From Arenimonas oryziterrae DSM 21050 = YC6267 (lineage in GTDB: Bacteria > Pseudomonadota > Gammaproteobacteria > Xanthomonadales > Xanthomonadaceae): 64,000 nucleotides of DNA. Below, one piece after another: positions 11,362 through 19,160 of this stretch. Position 1 is the stretch's first letter. Each line of letters begins with the position of its first letter. The DNA is taken from NCBI RefSeq assembly GCF_000420545.1, contig NZ_ATVD01000005.1, positions 124,001 to 188,000 on the forward strand. The letters are read 5' to 3'. A model generated the notes under the pieces. The model was not told where the DNA came from and did no database searches. It saw only the letters and a program-made list of their open reading frames with translations. Made by a program: the position numbers and the translations under genes.

Positions 11362-13175
11362 CGGAGCGCTCCGGGTGCCAGCGCGGCCGCCGTTGCCGGG
11401 GCCTCGGCGGCGGGCGCGGCCGGCGCGGCCGGCGCCTCGTCGATGACATTGCCATCCGCGACATCGGCGATCGTCGGTGCGGCCACGGGCGCCGGCTGCT
11501 GCGCATACCACTCTTCGACCTTGTCCGGCGGCACATCCATGAGGCGCAGCGCGCCGTCCATGACGTTGTGGAAGACCGGCGCGGAAACCAGGCCGCCGTA
11601 GTAGTCGCGGCCGTTCGGCTCGTTGATGACCACGACCATCGCGAACTTCGGATGATCCAGCGGCACGACACCAGCGAACAGCGACACGTAACGCTTCTGA
11701 TAGCCGCCAGCACTGGCCTTGCGCGAGGTGCCGGTCTTGCCGGCGACGTGGTAGCCGGTGACCGCCGCTTTCGGCGCGGAACCGCCGGCACGCGTGACGC
11801 TCTCGAGCATCAGCAGCACTTGTCGCGCGATGCGCGGATCCATGACCTGGCGACCACTGCCCTCGCCTCCGCGAATAAAGGTCGGCGGCATCAGACGCCC
11901 CTCATTGGCCATCGCCGCGTACGCCTGGGCAAGCTGCAACGGCGTTACGGAAACACCGTAGCCGTAGGCGATCGTGGCTTTTTCGACCGGGCCCCAGCTG
12001 CGCGCCGGCGCGAGCACGCCGGCCGACTCGCCGGGAAAGCCCGAGCCGGTGCTGGTGCCAAAGCCGAAACGATGCAGCACGTCGTAGAAATGGTCGTTGC
12101 TCATGCCCATGCCGAGCTTGGCCGCGCCGATGTTCGACGAGTGCTGCAACAGGCCTTCGAGCGTGACCACGCCGTGGTTGCTGGTATCGCGAATCGGATA
12201 CTTGCCCAGCATCATGATGCCGGGATTGGTGTCGAGCGTGATGTTGGGATCCACGCCGTTTTCCAGCGCCGCCATCACCGTCATCGCCTTCATCACCGAG
12301 CCGGGCTCGACGACGTCGGTGACCGCGCGGTTGCGATGCACGCCGGGTTCGGCGGCTTCGCGGGCGTTCGGGTTGTAGGACGGCTGGTTGACCATGGCGA
12401 GGATTTCGCCGGTCGGCACGTCGAGCACGACCACCGAACCGCTGCGCGCATGATTGGCGAGCAGCGCGGCCTTGAGCTCGCGATAGGCCAGATACTGGAT
12501 GCGCCGGTCGATCGACAGCGTGATGTCCTTGCCCGGCTGCGCAGCGCGGATCAGGTCGACGTTCTCGACGATGCGGCCGCGACGATCGCGAATCACGCGC
12601 TGCGCGCCCGGCTTGCCGGTCAGCCAGTCGTTGAACGCGAGTTCGACGCCTTCCTGGCCCTGATCGTCGATGTTGGTGAAGCCCAGCACGTGCGCCATGA
12701 CTTCGCCGTGCGGGTAGAACCGGCGGAACTCGCGCTGCGAATACACACCCGGAATGCCGCGCGCGACCACGGCCTGGGCGTCGTCGGGATTGATGTGCCT
12801 GCGCAGGAACACGAATTCCTTGCCCGAACGCTGCGCGATGCGCTGCGTCAGCACGTCTTCGGGAATGCCCAGGGCCTTGGCCAGCTCGGGCAGACGCTCG
12901 GGATGCTGCAGCAGTTCCTTGGGGTTGGCCCACACCGACTCGACCGGCGTGGACACCGCCAGGGGTTCGCCGTTGCGGTCCATGATCATGCCGCGCGAGG
13001 TCGCGATCGGCACTTCGCGCAGGAAGCGCGCGTCGCCCTCATGCTGGTAGAAATCGTTGTCGAGCAGCTGCATATGCGCCGCGCGACCGACCAGCACGAC
13101 GCCGCAGCAGCCGAGCACGGCGCCGAGGATGGTCAAGCGTAGTTTGAGATCGTAGGGACGGGCGCGGGTTTTCAT
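11358..13175 (-). CDS. ftsI: Septal transpeptidase FtsI (penicillin-binding protein 3)
   Basis: Class B PBP that cross-links septal peptidoglycan, partner of FtsW. The start ATG at 13175 ([14 protein letters not shown]) overlaps the ftsL stop (ATGA), giving 605 aa. It has one N-terminal membrane span (about residues 13-32) and a PBP dimerisation region that includes [20 protein letters not shown]. The transpeptidase motifs are intact: SVMK at 293-296 (active serine), SSN at 346-348 and KTGT at 480-483. The last 50 or so residues are an Ala/Pro-rich tail that is probably disordered. Confidence 0.97.
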   Translation of the reverse strand: MKTRARPYDLKLRLTILGAVLGCCGVVLVGRAAHMQLLDNDFYQHEGDARFLREVPIATSRGMIMDRNGEPLAVSTPVESVWANPKELLQHPERLPELAKALGIPEDVLTQRIAQRSGKEFVFLRRHINPDDAQAVVARGIPGVYSQREFRRFYPHGEVMAHVLGFTNIDDQGQEGVELAFNDWLTGKPGAQRVIRDRRGRIVENVDLIRAAQPGKDITLSIDRRIQYLAYRELKAALLANHARSGSVVVLDVPTGEILAMVNQPSYNPNAREAAEPGVHRNRAVTDVVEPGSVMKAMTVMAALENGVDPNITLDTNPGIMMLGKYPIRDTSNHGVVTLEGLLQHSSNIGAAKLGMGMSNDHFYDVLHRFGFGTSTGSGFPGESAGVLAPARSWGPVEKATIAYGYGVSVTPLQLAQAYAAMANEGRLMPPTFIRGGEGSGRQVMDPRIARQVLLMLESVTRAGGSAPKAAVTGYHVAGKTGTSRKASAGGYQKRYVSLFAGVVPLDHPKFAMVVVINEPNGRDYYGGLVSAPVFHNVMDGALRLMDVPPDKVEEWYAQQPAPVAAPTIADVADGNVIDEAPAAPAAPAAEAPATAAALAPGALR

Positions 13176-13441
13176 GGCGTCAGCACCACCACGTCCGAGC
13201 CTTGCGGGAAGCCCATGCCCAGGCGCTCGGTGGCGACCTGCTCGATGCGATTGGTTTCCGACCACGTCGCCTGCTCCAGCTGCAGACGACTGAATTCGAT
13301 GTTGAGTTCGTCGCGCGCGCGTTCGAGCCGGGTCAGCTCGACATAGGCCTGGCGATGCTGCTGGCGCGCATAGACCACGGCGATGCCGCTGCCGAGCACG
13401 GCCGCGATCATCAGTGCGAACAGGAATACGCGCAGGCTCAT
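13172..13441 (-). CDS. ftsL: Cell division protein FtsL
   Basis: Small bitopic divisome protein that binds FtsB/FtsQ and activates FtsWI. The 89-aa product has one membrane span (about residues 4-24) followed by a short periplasmic coiled coil ([20 protein letters not shown]). Primary sequence in this family is poorly conserved, so the call rests on size, topology and the exact position between rsmH and ftsI. It overlaps both neighbours by four bases. Confidence 0.93.
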   Translation of the reverse strand: MSLRVFLFALMIAAVLGSGIAVVYARQQHRQAYVELTRLERARDELNIEFSRLQLEQATWSETNRIEQVATERLGMGFPQGSDVVVLTP

Positions 13442-14394
13442 GCGGCCGTCTCCTGCACTTTTTCCGCGACCCGCAGCACGGCGCTGCGCGAGCGCGGATT
13501 GCGCGAGATTTCCTCGTCGAACGCGCGCTGCGCGCCGCCGATGTCGAGCAGGCTCGCGGTGAATTCGGCCGCGACCGGCATGCGCCGGTTGCCCGGCGGC
13601 GCCTTGGCATGCGCGGCGATGAAGCGTTTGACGATGCGGTCTTCCAGCGAATGGAAGCTGATCACGGCGAGGCGCCCGCCCGGCTTGAGGCGCTCATGCG
13701 CCGCGGCGAGACCTTTTTCCAGGTCCTCGAGCTCGCGGTTGATGAAGATGCGGATCGCCTGGAAGCTGCGCGTGGCCGGATGGATCTTGCCGTCGCCGCG
13801 CGGCACGCAGCCGGAAATGAGCTCGGCGAGCTGCGCGGTGCGGGTCAGCGGTTCTTCGCTGCGGCGTGCCAGGATCGTGCGGGCGATGCGACGGCTGAGT
13901 TTTTCCTCGCCGTAGATCCACAGCACGTCGGCGATTTCGCGTTCGCTGGCACGCGCCAGCCACTGGGCCGCGCTCTCGCCCGAATCGGGATCCATGCGCA
14001 TGTCGAGCGGGCCGTCGGCGCGGAAACTGAATCCGCGTTCGGCGACGTCCAGCTGCGGAGAAGAGACGCCGAGGTCAAACAGCACGCCATCCAGGCCCTC
14101 GGCGGTTTCGCTCCAGTTCCCCAAATCCGCGAACGAGCCGCGTCGGACGGCGACGCGCGCATCGCTGCCGAAAAGTTCGGCGGCGGTGGCGATCGCTTCG
14201 GGGTCCTTGTCCATCAACAACAGCCTTCCTGCCGGACCAAGCCGGTCGAGTACGCCGCGCGCGTGACCGCCACGCCCGAACGTGCCATCCAAATACTTGC
14301 CATCCTTGAGCACGCGCAGGCCGTCCATCACCTGCGTCCACATCACCGGAAGATGGCTGGGGGTCTGCGTCTCCACAGATTTCCCGGCCGTCAC
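13438..14394 (-). CDS. rsmH: 16S rRNA (cytosine-1402-N4)-methyltransferase RsmH (MraW)
   Basis: SAM-dependent methyltransferase acting on C1402 of 16S rRNA; the 2'-O partner enzyme RsmI is encoded at 15606-16436. The 318-aa product shows [12 protein letters not shown], the SAM motif [20 protein letters not shown] (residues 34-53), [20 protein letters not shown] and the C-terminal [17 protein letters not shown]. The start ATG at 14394 is three bases after the mraZ stop. The end overlaps ftsL by four bases. Confidence 0.97.
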   Translation of the reverse strand: MTAGKSVETQTPSHLPVMWTQVMDGLRVLKDGKYLDGTFGRGGHARGVLDRLGPAGRLLLMDKDPEAIATAAELFGSDARVAVRRGSFADLGNWSETAEGLDGVLFDLGVSSPQLDVAERGFSFRADGPLDMRMDPDSGESAAQWLARASEREIADVLWIYGEEKLSRRIARTILARRSEEPLTRTAQLAELISGCVPRGDGKIHPATRSFQAIRIFINRELEDLEKGLAAAHERLKPGGRLAVISFHSLEDRIVKRFIAAHAKAPPGNRRMPVAAEFTASLLDIGGAQRAFDEEISRNPRSRSAVLRVAEKVQETAA

Positions 14395-14397
14395 CGG

Positions 14398-14844
14398 TCA
14401 GAGCCTCAGATCGAGCATGTCGTCGCTGATCTCGTCTTCGGCAATCGTCTGACGGATCTGCGCGAGGTGCGCCTGCTCGCTCCACAACTCGAACTTGCTG
14501 CCCATGCCCAGCAACACGGCCTTTTTCTCGATGCCCGCCGCATTGCGGTGGCTGGGCGGAACGAGGAGACGGCCGCTGCCATCGGGCTCGACAAGCGTGG
14601 CCGCGCCGACCAGCTTGAGCTGGAGGTTGCGATGCACGCGCTTGGCATTGGGCAGGGCATTGACCTGGTCGCGGACTTTTTCCCAGCCCGATTCCGGGTA
14701 CAGCCAGAGACAGCCGGACTCGTAGGGGTTGTAGGTGATGACCAGACGGTTGCCGCAAGCACGCGCGACGAGGTCCCGGTAGGCGGTAGGAATCGCCAGA
14801 CGGCCCTTGTCGTCGATCGTGATCGCGGTTTCACCCTGAAACAT
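14398..14844 (-). CDS. mraZ: Transcriptional regulator MraZ
   Basis: DNA-binding autoregulator of the dcw cluster and first gene of the operon. The ATG at 14844 ([19 protein letters not shown]) matches the usual MraZ N-terminus; a TTG in frame at 14862 would add six residues and lies inside the operator, so it is rejected. The 148-aa product holds two SpoVT-AbrB folds with the DXXXR signatures DDKGRLAIP (about residues 11-19) and DGSGRLLVP (about residues 87-95). Five GGG-core repeats at about 10-base intervals lie directly upstream and fit autoregulation by MraZ. Confidence 0.96.
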   Translation of the reverse strand: MFQGETAITIDDKGRLAIPTAYRDLVARACGNRLVITYNPYESGCLWLYPESGWEKVRDQVNALPNAKRVHRNLQLKLVGAATLVEPDGSGRLLVPPSHRNAAGIEKKAVLLGMGSKFELWSEQAHLAQIRQTIAEDEISDDMLDLRL

Positions 14845-14845
14845 A

Positions 14846-14890
14846 CCCACCAAACCCCACAAAAAACCCGAAATTCCCTCGGAAGCCCAC
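14846..14890 (-). promoter_or_regulatory. MraZ operator: GGG-core repeats at about 10-base spacing
   Basis: Read on the minus strand, the region between the -10 box and the mraZ ATG holds GTGGG (14890-14886), GAGGG (14880-14876), a slightly shifted CGGG (14870-14867), GTGGG (14860-14856) and GTGGG (14850-14846). MraZ is known from E. coli to bind TGGGN repeats spaced by five bases, which is the same 10-base period. The last repeat abuts the start codon, so bound MraZ would cover the transcript start and the translation start. Confidence 0.78.
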
Positions 14891-14917
14891 GTTAGACCTG
14901 AGCCTGGGGGCTGTCAA
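14889..14917 (-). promoter_or_regulatory. Promoter of the mraZ/dcw operon
   Basis: A perfect -35 hexamer TTGACA (14917-14912) is followed after 17 bases by TAACGT (14894-14889) as a weaker -10. Transcription would start near 14882, leaving a leader of about 38 bases that is largely covered by the MraZ repeats. The -10 overlaps the first GTGGG repeat by two bases, which suits repression. Confidence 0.7.
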
Positions 14918-15043
14918 GAACAAAAACAGGGGAAATTCACTAGGGGAATCAAGACCTTGCAGCGAACTTCAGAGTCTTGTTTAAGAAGCGTTCGGGAAGT
15001 GTTGTTTCACATGGATTTGATGCAGAGGCGTGCGCTGGTTCGC

Positions 15044-15064
15044 AGTCTCTTCGGGGAAGAGACT
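15044..15064. repeat. Stem-loop between rnpB and mraZ, function unknown
   Basis: AGTCTCTT (15044-15051) and AAGAGACT (15057-15064) form a perfect 8-bp stem around a 5-base loop. No T-run follows on either strand, so it is not a standard terminator. It is the only clear structure in the 280 or so non-coding bases between the 3' end of rnpB and the mraZ promoter; no credible gene is seen there. Confidence 0.45.
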
Positions 15065-15221
15065 CCCCGGGCCCCTGGCGGCCGAGCGGACGCGTGGAAC
15101 AGCCCCGACTGCGCGGGTCAAGCCGCTCGGAGGCGTTCTCGGGATATTTCGACGCGGCGGCGGGTTCGCTCGCCCGGAGGGCGTCCGGACGCGGATTTCC
15201 TGGGCCGGGATGGACAGAAGT

Positions 15222-15580
15222 GGCGGAGCCGACCAGTAAGCCGGGTTCTGTCGTGGACAACCATTCCTCTCGGCCTTGCCTCGCGGCAAGGCTCAAGCAG
15301 CGCACCCGGGGACGGGTCGAGCCAACCCATAGTCCCCCTATTTGGCCTTGCTCCGGGTGGGGTTTGCCGTGCCATGCGGCGTTAGCCCCGCATGCGGTGA
15401 GCTCTTACCTCGCCGTTTCGCCCTTACCACGCACTCTTTCGAGCCGTTCGGCGGTTTGTTTTCTGTTGCACTTTCCGTCGGCTCGCGCCGCCCAGGCGTT
15501 ACCTGGCACCCTGCTCTGTGGAGCCCGGACTTTCCTCGGCGCGATCAAGTCGCGACGCGGTTGTCTTGGCCGACTCCGCC
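15222..15580 (-). ncRNA. rnpB: RNase P RNA (M1 RNA), bacterial type A
   Basis: Catalytic RNA that matures tRNA 5' ends. The minus strand carries the universal blocks GAGGAAAGTCCGGGCTCC, CAGGGTGCCAGGTAACGCCT, AAACCCCACCCGGAGCAAGG and CCACGACAGAACCCGGCTTA in the right order. The ends were set by P1: a 13-bp pairing between GGCGGAGTCGGCC (from 15580) and GGTCGGCTCCGCC (ending 15222), including G-U pairs. The resulting 359 nt is slightly shorter than the E. coli RNA. It follows rsmI by 25 bases, as in other gammaproteobacteria. Confidence 0.96.
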
Positions 15581-15586
15581 ATGCGC

Positions 15587-15592
15587 ATTGTC
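15587..15592 (-). promoter_or_regulatory. Candidate -10 box for rnpB
   Basis: GACAAT (15592-15587) matches four of six -10 positions and lies exactly six bases before the G at 15580 where the P1 stem begins, the expected -10 to start distance. No good -35 is visible; the region 17 bases upstream falls in the 3' end of rsmI and is GC-rich. Confidence 0.45.
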
Positions 15593-15605
15593 TCACACGC
15601 GCGCT

Positions 15606-16436
15606 TCATTCGCCGCCGTACAGCGCTTTTCTCGGGGCGCCGCTGAGTTCCGCAGCGAGCTTCGCCGCCTGCGAGGGCTTGAGGTATTCCACGAGCCGCG
15701 CATACAGACGCTGGCCTTCGATGAGCGAGGCATCGGCATCGTCCGCGCAACCGCGCACGATCAGTACGAATTCGCCCTTGCGTTGATTGTCGTCGGCGCG
15801 GACGCGCTCCAGCAGCGCGCCCAGCGTGTCGCCGAGTACGGTCTCGAACAACTTCGTCAGTTCGCGCGCGATCACCGCCTCGCGCGTCGCGCCGAAGATC
15901 GCGACGAAATCCGCGAGCGACTCCTCGATGCGATGTGCGCTTTCATAGAACACCAGGGTGCGGGTTTCTTTCGCCAGACCACTCAGACGTTCGCGACGAC
16001 CGGAGGCTTTCGCTGGCAGAAACCCCTCGAAACAGAAACGATCACTGGGAATGCCGGCGACCGACAACGCCGCGATCGCCGCGCAGGCACCAGGAATCGG
16101 ACTGGCGCTGAAGCCGGCCGCACGCACTTCGCGCACGAGACGGTAGCCGGGATCCGACACCAGCGGCGTGCCCGCGTCGGACACCAGGGCCAGGGTATCG
16201 CCCGCGCGCAGACGTTCGACCAGACGTGCCGCCATCTCGCCTTCGTTGTGCTCGTGCAGGGCGACGAGCGGCTTGTCCAGGCCGAAGGCCGACAGCAACT
16301 GGCGCGTGTGCCGGGTGTCCTCGGCACAAATCGCGTCGACGGCCGCCAGCACCTCGCGCGCACGCGGCGTGAGGTCGGCGAGGTTGCCGATCGGGGTGGC
16401 CACCACATAGAGCGTGCCGGCTTTGATGGCGCCCAT
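15606..16436 (-). CDS. rsmI: 16S rRNA (cytidine-1402-2'-O)-methyltransferase RsmI
   Basis: SAM-dependent tetrapyrrole-methylase-fold enzyme that 2'-O-methylates C1402, the base N4-methylated by RsmH. The 276-aa product begins MGAIKAGTLYVVATPIGNLA and carries ICAEDTRHTRQLLSAFG, LALVSDAGTPLVSDPGYRLV, SPIPGACAAIAALSVAGI and FYESAHRIEESL, all RsmI signatures. It diverges from the lpoA-like gene, as in E. coli (rsmI/lpoA). Confidence 0.97.
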   Translation of the reverse strand: MGAIKAGTLYVVATPIGNLADLTPRAREVLAAVDAICAEDTRHTRQLLSAFGLDKPLVALHEHNEGEMAARLVERLRAGDTLALVSDAGTPLVSDPGYRLVREVRAAGFSASPIPGACAAIAALSVAGIPSDRFCFEGFLPAKASGRRERLSGLAKETRTLVFYESAHRIEESLADFVAIFGATREAVIARELTKLFETVLGDTLGALLERVRADDNQRKGEFVLIVRGCADDADASLIEGQRLYARLVEYLKPSQAAKLAAELSGAPRKALYGGE

Positions 16437-16452
16437 GGCGGCCTTCCTGTGC

Positions 16453-16479
16453 TTGAACGGTCGGTCGACCGGGTATCAT
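16453..16479 (+). promoter_or_regulatory. Candidate promoter of the lpoA-like gene with palindrome in the spacer
   Basis: TTGAAC (16453-16458) and TATCAT (16474-16479) are separated by 15 bases, slightly short. The spacer contains the perfect 10-base palindrome CGGTCGACCG (16462-16471), which could be an operator or chance. The ATG of the lipoprotein gene follows 30 bases after the -10. Confidence 0.4.
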
Positions 16480-16509
16480 CTTAGCGGCATCGCCCCCCGG
16501 AACCGACCC

Positions 16510-18258
16510 ATGCGCGCACGACTGTTGCCCCTGATCCTGATCCCGCTGCTGATGGCCGGCTGCGCCACCGTCAGCACCACCCCCGCCGTCACCCCGGCGG
16601 AACAGGCCGCCGGCGCCCTGCTCGACAACGGCAAATATCGCGAGGCCGCGCAAGCCTATCTGCAGATCGCCAACGAACCGCGCAGTGCCGTGCGCGATCG
16701 CGCCCTCGTGCATGCCGCCGAAGCCTTCGAGCGCGCCGGCGACGGCGCCGCTGCGCGTCAGACGCTGGCGCAGTCGAATCGTCGCAAGCTCGTTGGCGAA
16801 GACGCGTTCAATCACGATCTGCTCAATGCGCAATTCCTGATCGAAGACGGCCGCGGCCGCGACGCGCTCGCCCTGCTCGGCCAGAACCCCGGCAGCGTGC
16901 CCGATGCGATCCGCTGGCACAGCCTGCGTGCACGCGCATTTACCGCCGCCGGCCAGCCCTTCGATGTCGCGATCGAAACCGCGGCCCTGCTGCAACCGAA
17001 TGCGCCCGCGAAAGAACGCGCGGCGAATGCGCGCAATGTCGAACGCCTGCTCGCCGGCGTCGACAACGGCACGCTGAGTGCGCGCAGCGCGGCGCTCGCC
17101 GGCAACGATCCGCTGTATCCGTTCGCTGCCCGCGAATTGGCCAAGCGCGGCCTGCCCTTGCCGCATCCGCTCGACCGCAGCGCCCAGGTGCGCACGCAGG
17201 CATTCCCACCGGCCGACAGCGACGGCTACCGTCCGCCACTGCAGCTGGCCGTGTTGCTGCCATCGACGGGCTCGCTCGCCGGCGCCGGCGCTGGCGTGCG
17301 CGACGGCATTCTCGCGGCGTACTACGCCGAAACCCGTCGTCGTCCCAACATCAAGTTCTACGACACCAACGGCACCGCCGCCGGTGCACAGAGCGCCGCC
17401 GCCCAGGCCAATGCCGACGGTGCGCAACTCATTCTCGGCCCCTTGAGCCGCGACGAGATCAATGCCGTGTTCGCGCAGAACGTCAGCGGCGCGCCGATCA
17501 TCGCGCTCAACCGCGGCGTGTCGGCGCCGCCGCCGGGCAGCATCAGCTTCGCGCTGTCTCCCGACGACGAGGGCCTGTTCGCCGCCGACCGTCTGGCCAA
17601 TCGCGGGCAGTTGAAGGTACTGGTCTTCACGCAACGCGACGACGGCGGCCAGCGCGCGCTGGCGGCGTTCCGCGAACAACTGCGTGCACGTGGCGGCGAT
17701 GTCGTCGGCGAAGTCGTGGTGGACGATGGCATCGTCGATGTCGGCCCGTTGCTCGCCGCGCAAACCGGCGCTGGCCACACCGCGCCGACGGCCGTGCTAC
17801 TCGTGCTCAAGGCGCCGCAGGCGCGTCTGGTCGCGGCACAGCTCAAAGTCTCGCCGTTCTCGGTGCTGCCGCGCGTCTCGACGTCGCTGATCCTCAACGG
17901 CGCGAATGCACGTCAGGACGTCGAACTCGACGGCATCGAATTTCCCGAACTGCCCTGGCTGCTCGATCGTCGTCCCGATCTGATCGATGCCGACGCACTC
18001 GCCGCCGAACTGGGTACCGCGCGGGGTCCGTCGCAGCGTCTGTTCGCTTTCGGCATGGACGCGTGGAAACTCGCGGCCTATCTCGACCGCCTCGGCACCG
18101 ATCCGGGCTACACGCTGCGCGGTGCCACCGGCGATCTGCGCCTGGACAGCTTCGGCATCATCCAGCGCGATCCGAGCTGGGCCGTGTTCAGCGGTGGCCG
18201 ACCGCGCGCCGCGCCGGACGGTGGCCTGCAGACGAATGCCGCGTCCGCCACGCGCTGA
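16510..18258 (+). CDS. lpoA: LpoA/LppC-family lipoprotein (penicillin-binding protein activator)
   Basis: Predicted outer-membrane lipoprotein that in E. coli activates the peptidoglycan synthase PBP1A. The ATG at 16510 begins MRARLLPLILIPLLMAGCAT, a clear signal peptide with lipobox LMAGC. The mature 582-aa protein has an N-terminal TPR-like helical region (about residues 35-220), then a periplasmic-binding-protein-like fold starting at LQLAVLLPSTGSLAGAGAGV and including LILGPLSRDEINAVF. It is about 100 residues shorter than the E. coli protein. The rsmI/lpoA/yraN order supports the call. Whether it acts on a PBP1A here is inferred from the family. Confidence 0.88.
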   Translation: MRARLLPLILIPLLMAGCATVSTTPAVTPAEQAAGALLDNGKYREAAQAYLQIANEPRSAVRDRALVHAAEAFERAGDGAAARQTLAQSNRRKLVGEDAFNHDLLNAQFLIEDGRGRDALALLGQNPGSVPDAIRWHSLRARAFTAAGQPFDVAIETAALLQPNAPAKERAANARNVERLLAGVDNGTLSARSAALAGNDPLYPFAARELAKRGLPLPHPLDRSAQVRTQAFPPADSDGYRPPLQLAVLLPSTGSLAGAGAGVRDGILAAYYAETRRRPNIKFYDTNGTAAGAQSAAAQANADGAQLILGPLSRDEINAVFAQNVSGAPIIALNRGVSAPPPGSISFALSPDDEGLFAADRLANRGQLKVLVFTQRDDGGQRALAAFREQLRARGGDVVGEVVVDDGIVDVGPLLAAQTGAGHTAPTAVLLVLKAPQARLVAAQLKVSPFSVLPRVSTSLILNGANARQDVELDGIEFPELPWLLDRRPDLIDADALAAELGTARGPSQRLFAFGMDAWKLAAYLDRLGTDPGYTLRGATGDLRLDSFGIIQRDPSWAVFSGGRPRAAPDGGLQTNAASATR

Positions 18259-18625
18259 TACCCAGCGCCTCGGTGCCGAGGCCGAACAGGCCGCTTGCGC
18301 CCTGCTGCAGGCGCGTGGCTTGCAGCTGCTGGCGCGCAACGTGCGCTATCCCTTCGGTGAAATCGACCTGATCATGCGCGACGGCGCGACCGTCGCCTTC
18401 GTGGAAGTGCGGCGGCGGAAAAACTTCGCTTTCGGCGGCGCGGCCGCGTCGGTGGATGCGCGCAAGCGCCGCAAGATCGCGCTCGCCGCGCAGGCCTGGC
18501 TGTCGGGCACGCCGGCGTATCGCCAAGCCGCCTGCCGCTTCGATGTCGTCGCCGTGCAGGAAGAGCCCGACGGCCTGAGCTGCGAATGGCTGCCCGCGGC
18601 ATTCACGCTCAACGACGTCGTCTGA
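18236..18625 (+). CDS. yraN: YraN-family (UPF0102) predicted nuclease-like protein
   Basis: Small protein with a restriction-endonuclease-like core; its function is not established. The ATG at 18236 (MPRPPRADTQRLGAEAEQAA) overlaps the lpoA-like gene by 23 bases, giving 129 aa. The family motifs are present: GAEAEQAACALLQARGLQLL, RNVRYPFGEIDLIMRDG and FVEVRRRK, the E-D-EVR set resembling nuclease active sites. The stop lies one base before the GTG of the next gene. Confidence 0.93.
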   Translation: MPRPPRADTQRLGAEAEQAACALLQARGLQLLARNVRYPFGEIDLIMRDGATVAFVEVRRRKNFAFGGAAASVDARKRRKIALAAQAWLSGTPAYRQAACRFDVVAVQEEPDGLSCEWLPAAFTLNDVV

Positions 18626-18626
18626 C

Positions 18627-19160
18627 GTGCCTACGATCTTCACCCACGCGGTCGTTCCGCTCGCAGCCGCCGTCGCCTTGGGTGGACAACGCCTCCCCTG
18701 GCGCCTGACTGCGGTCGCGATGGCGGCGGCGGTATTGCCCGATCTCGACACGATCGCCTTCGCGTTCGGCATTCCCTATGCCGACGACTTCGGTCATCGC
18801 GGCGCATCGCATTCCCTGGTGTTCGCGATGTTGGTGGGTTTGTGCGCGATGGTCTTCGCGACGTCCTTGCGCCGTTCGCCGATGACCGTTTTTTGTTTCG
18901 TCGCGATCGCCTGCGCCTCGCATCCGCTGCTGGATGCCTTCACCAGTGGCGGGCTCGGCGTCGCGCTGTTCTGGCCGTTCGACGCGACCCGCCATTTCGC
19001 GCCTTGGCGACCGATTCTGGTTTCTCCGATCGGCGCCGGTTTTTTCAGTGCACGCGGACTGTCGGTGTTGCTGTCGGAGATGCAGTGGGTATGGCTGCCA
19101 GCGATCGGGCTGGCGTGTTTCGGGCGATGGCTGGGAGGCAGGGCTAGAATCGCGCCATGA
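18627..19160 (+). CDS. Membrane-bound metal-dependent hydrolase, YdjM/DUF457-like
   Basis: Predicted polytopic membrane protein of the LexA-regulated YdjM-like family; the substrate is unknown. It starts at GTG 18627, one base after the yraN stop, and encodes 177 aa. Candidate metal ligands sit in MPTIFTHAVVPL (His-7), LPDLDTIAF, FGHRGASHSLVF and CASHPLLDAFTSGG, the His/Asp pattern of the family. It has four to five hydrophobic segments. No LexA-type operator was seen upstream. Confidence 0.82.
   Translation: MPTIFTHAVVPLAAAVALGGQRLPWRLTAVAMAAAVLPDLDTIAFAFGIPYADDFGHRGASHSLVFAMLVGLCAMVFATSLRRSPMTVFCFVAIACASHPLLDAFTSGGLGVALFWPFDATRHFAPWRPILVSPIGAGFFSARGLSVLLSEMQWVWLPAIGLACFGRWLGGRARIAP
19145..19150 (+). 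promoter_or_regulatory. Candidate -10 box for leaderless transcription of the flavin dehydrogenase gene
   Basis: TAGAAT (19145-19150, five of six matches) is followed by six bases and then the ATG at 19157. Transcription would start at or next to the A of the start codon, giving a leaderless mRNA. The box lies inside the end of the preceding gene. No clear -35 was identified. Confidence 0.35.

Noticed and set aside
14845-14862. Upstream TTG start for mraZ adding six residues
   Set aside because: It falls inside the MraZ repeat array, and the ATG at 14844 gives the normal family N-terminus.
14977-15786. Open frames on both strands across 14950-15790
   Set aside because: They run across the RNase P RNA gene and the adjacent non-coding stretch. 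Codon patterns are not protein-like and no family resemblance was seen.
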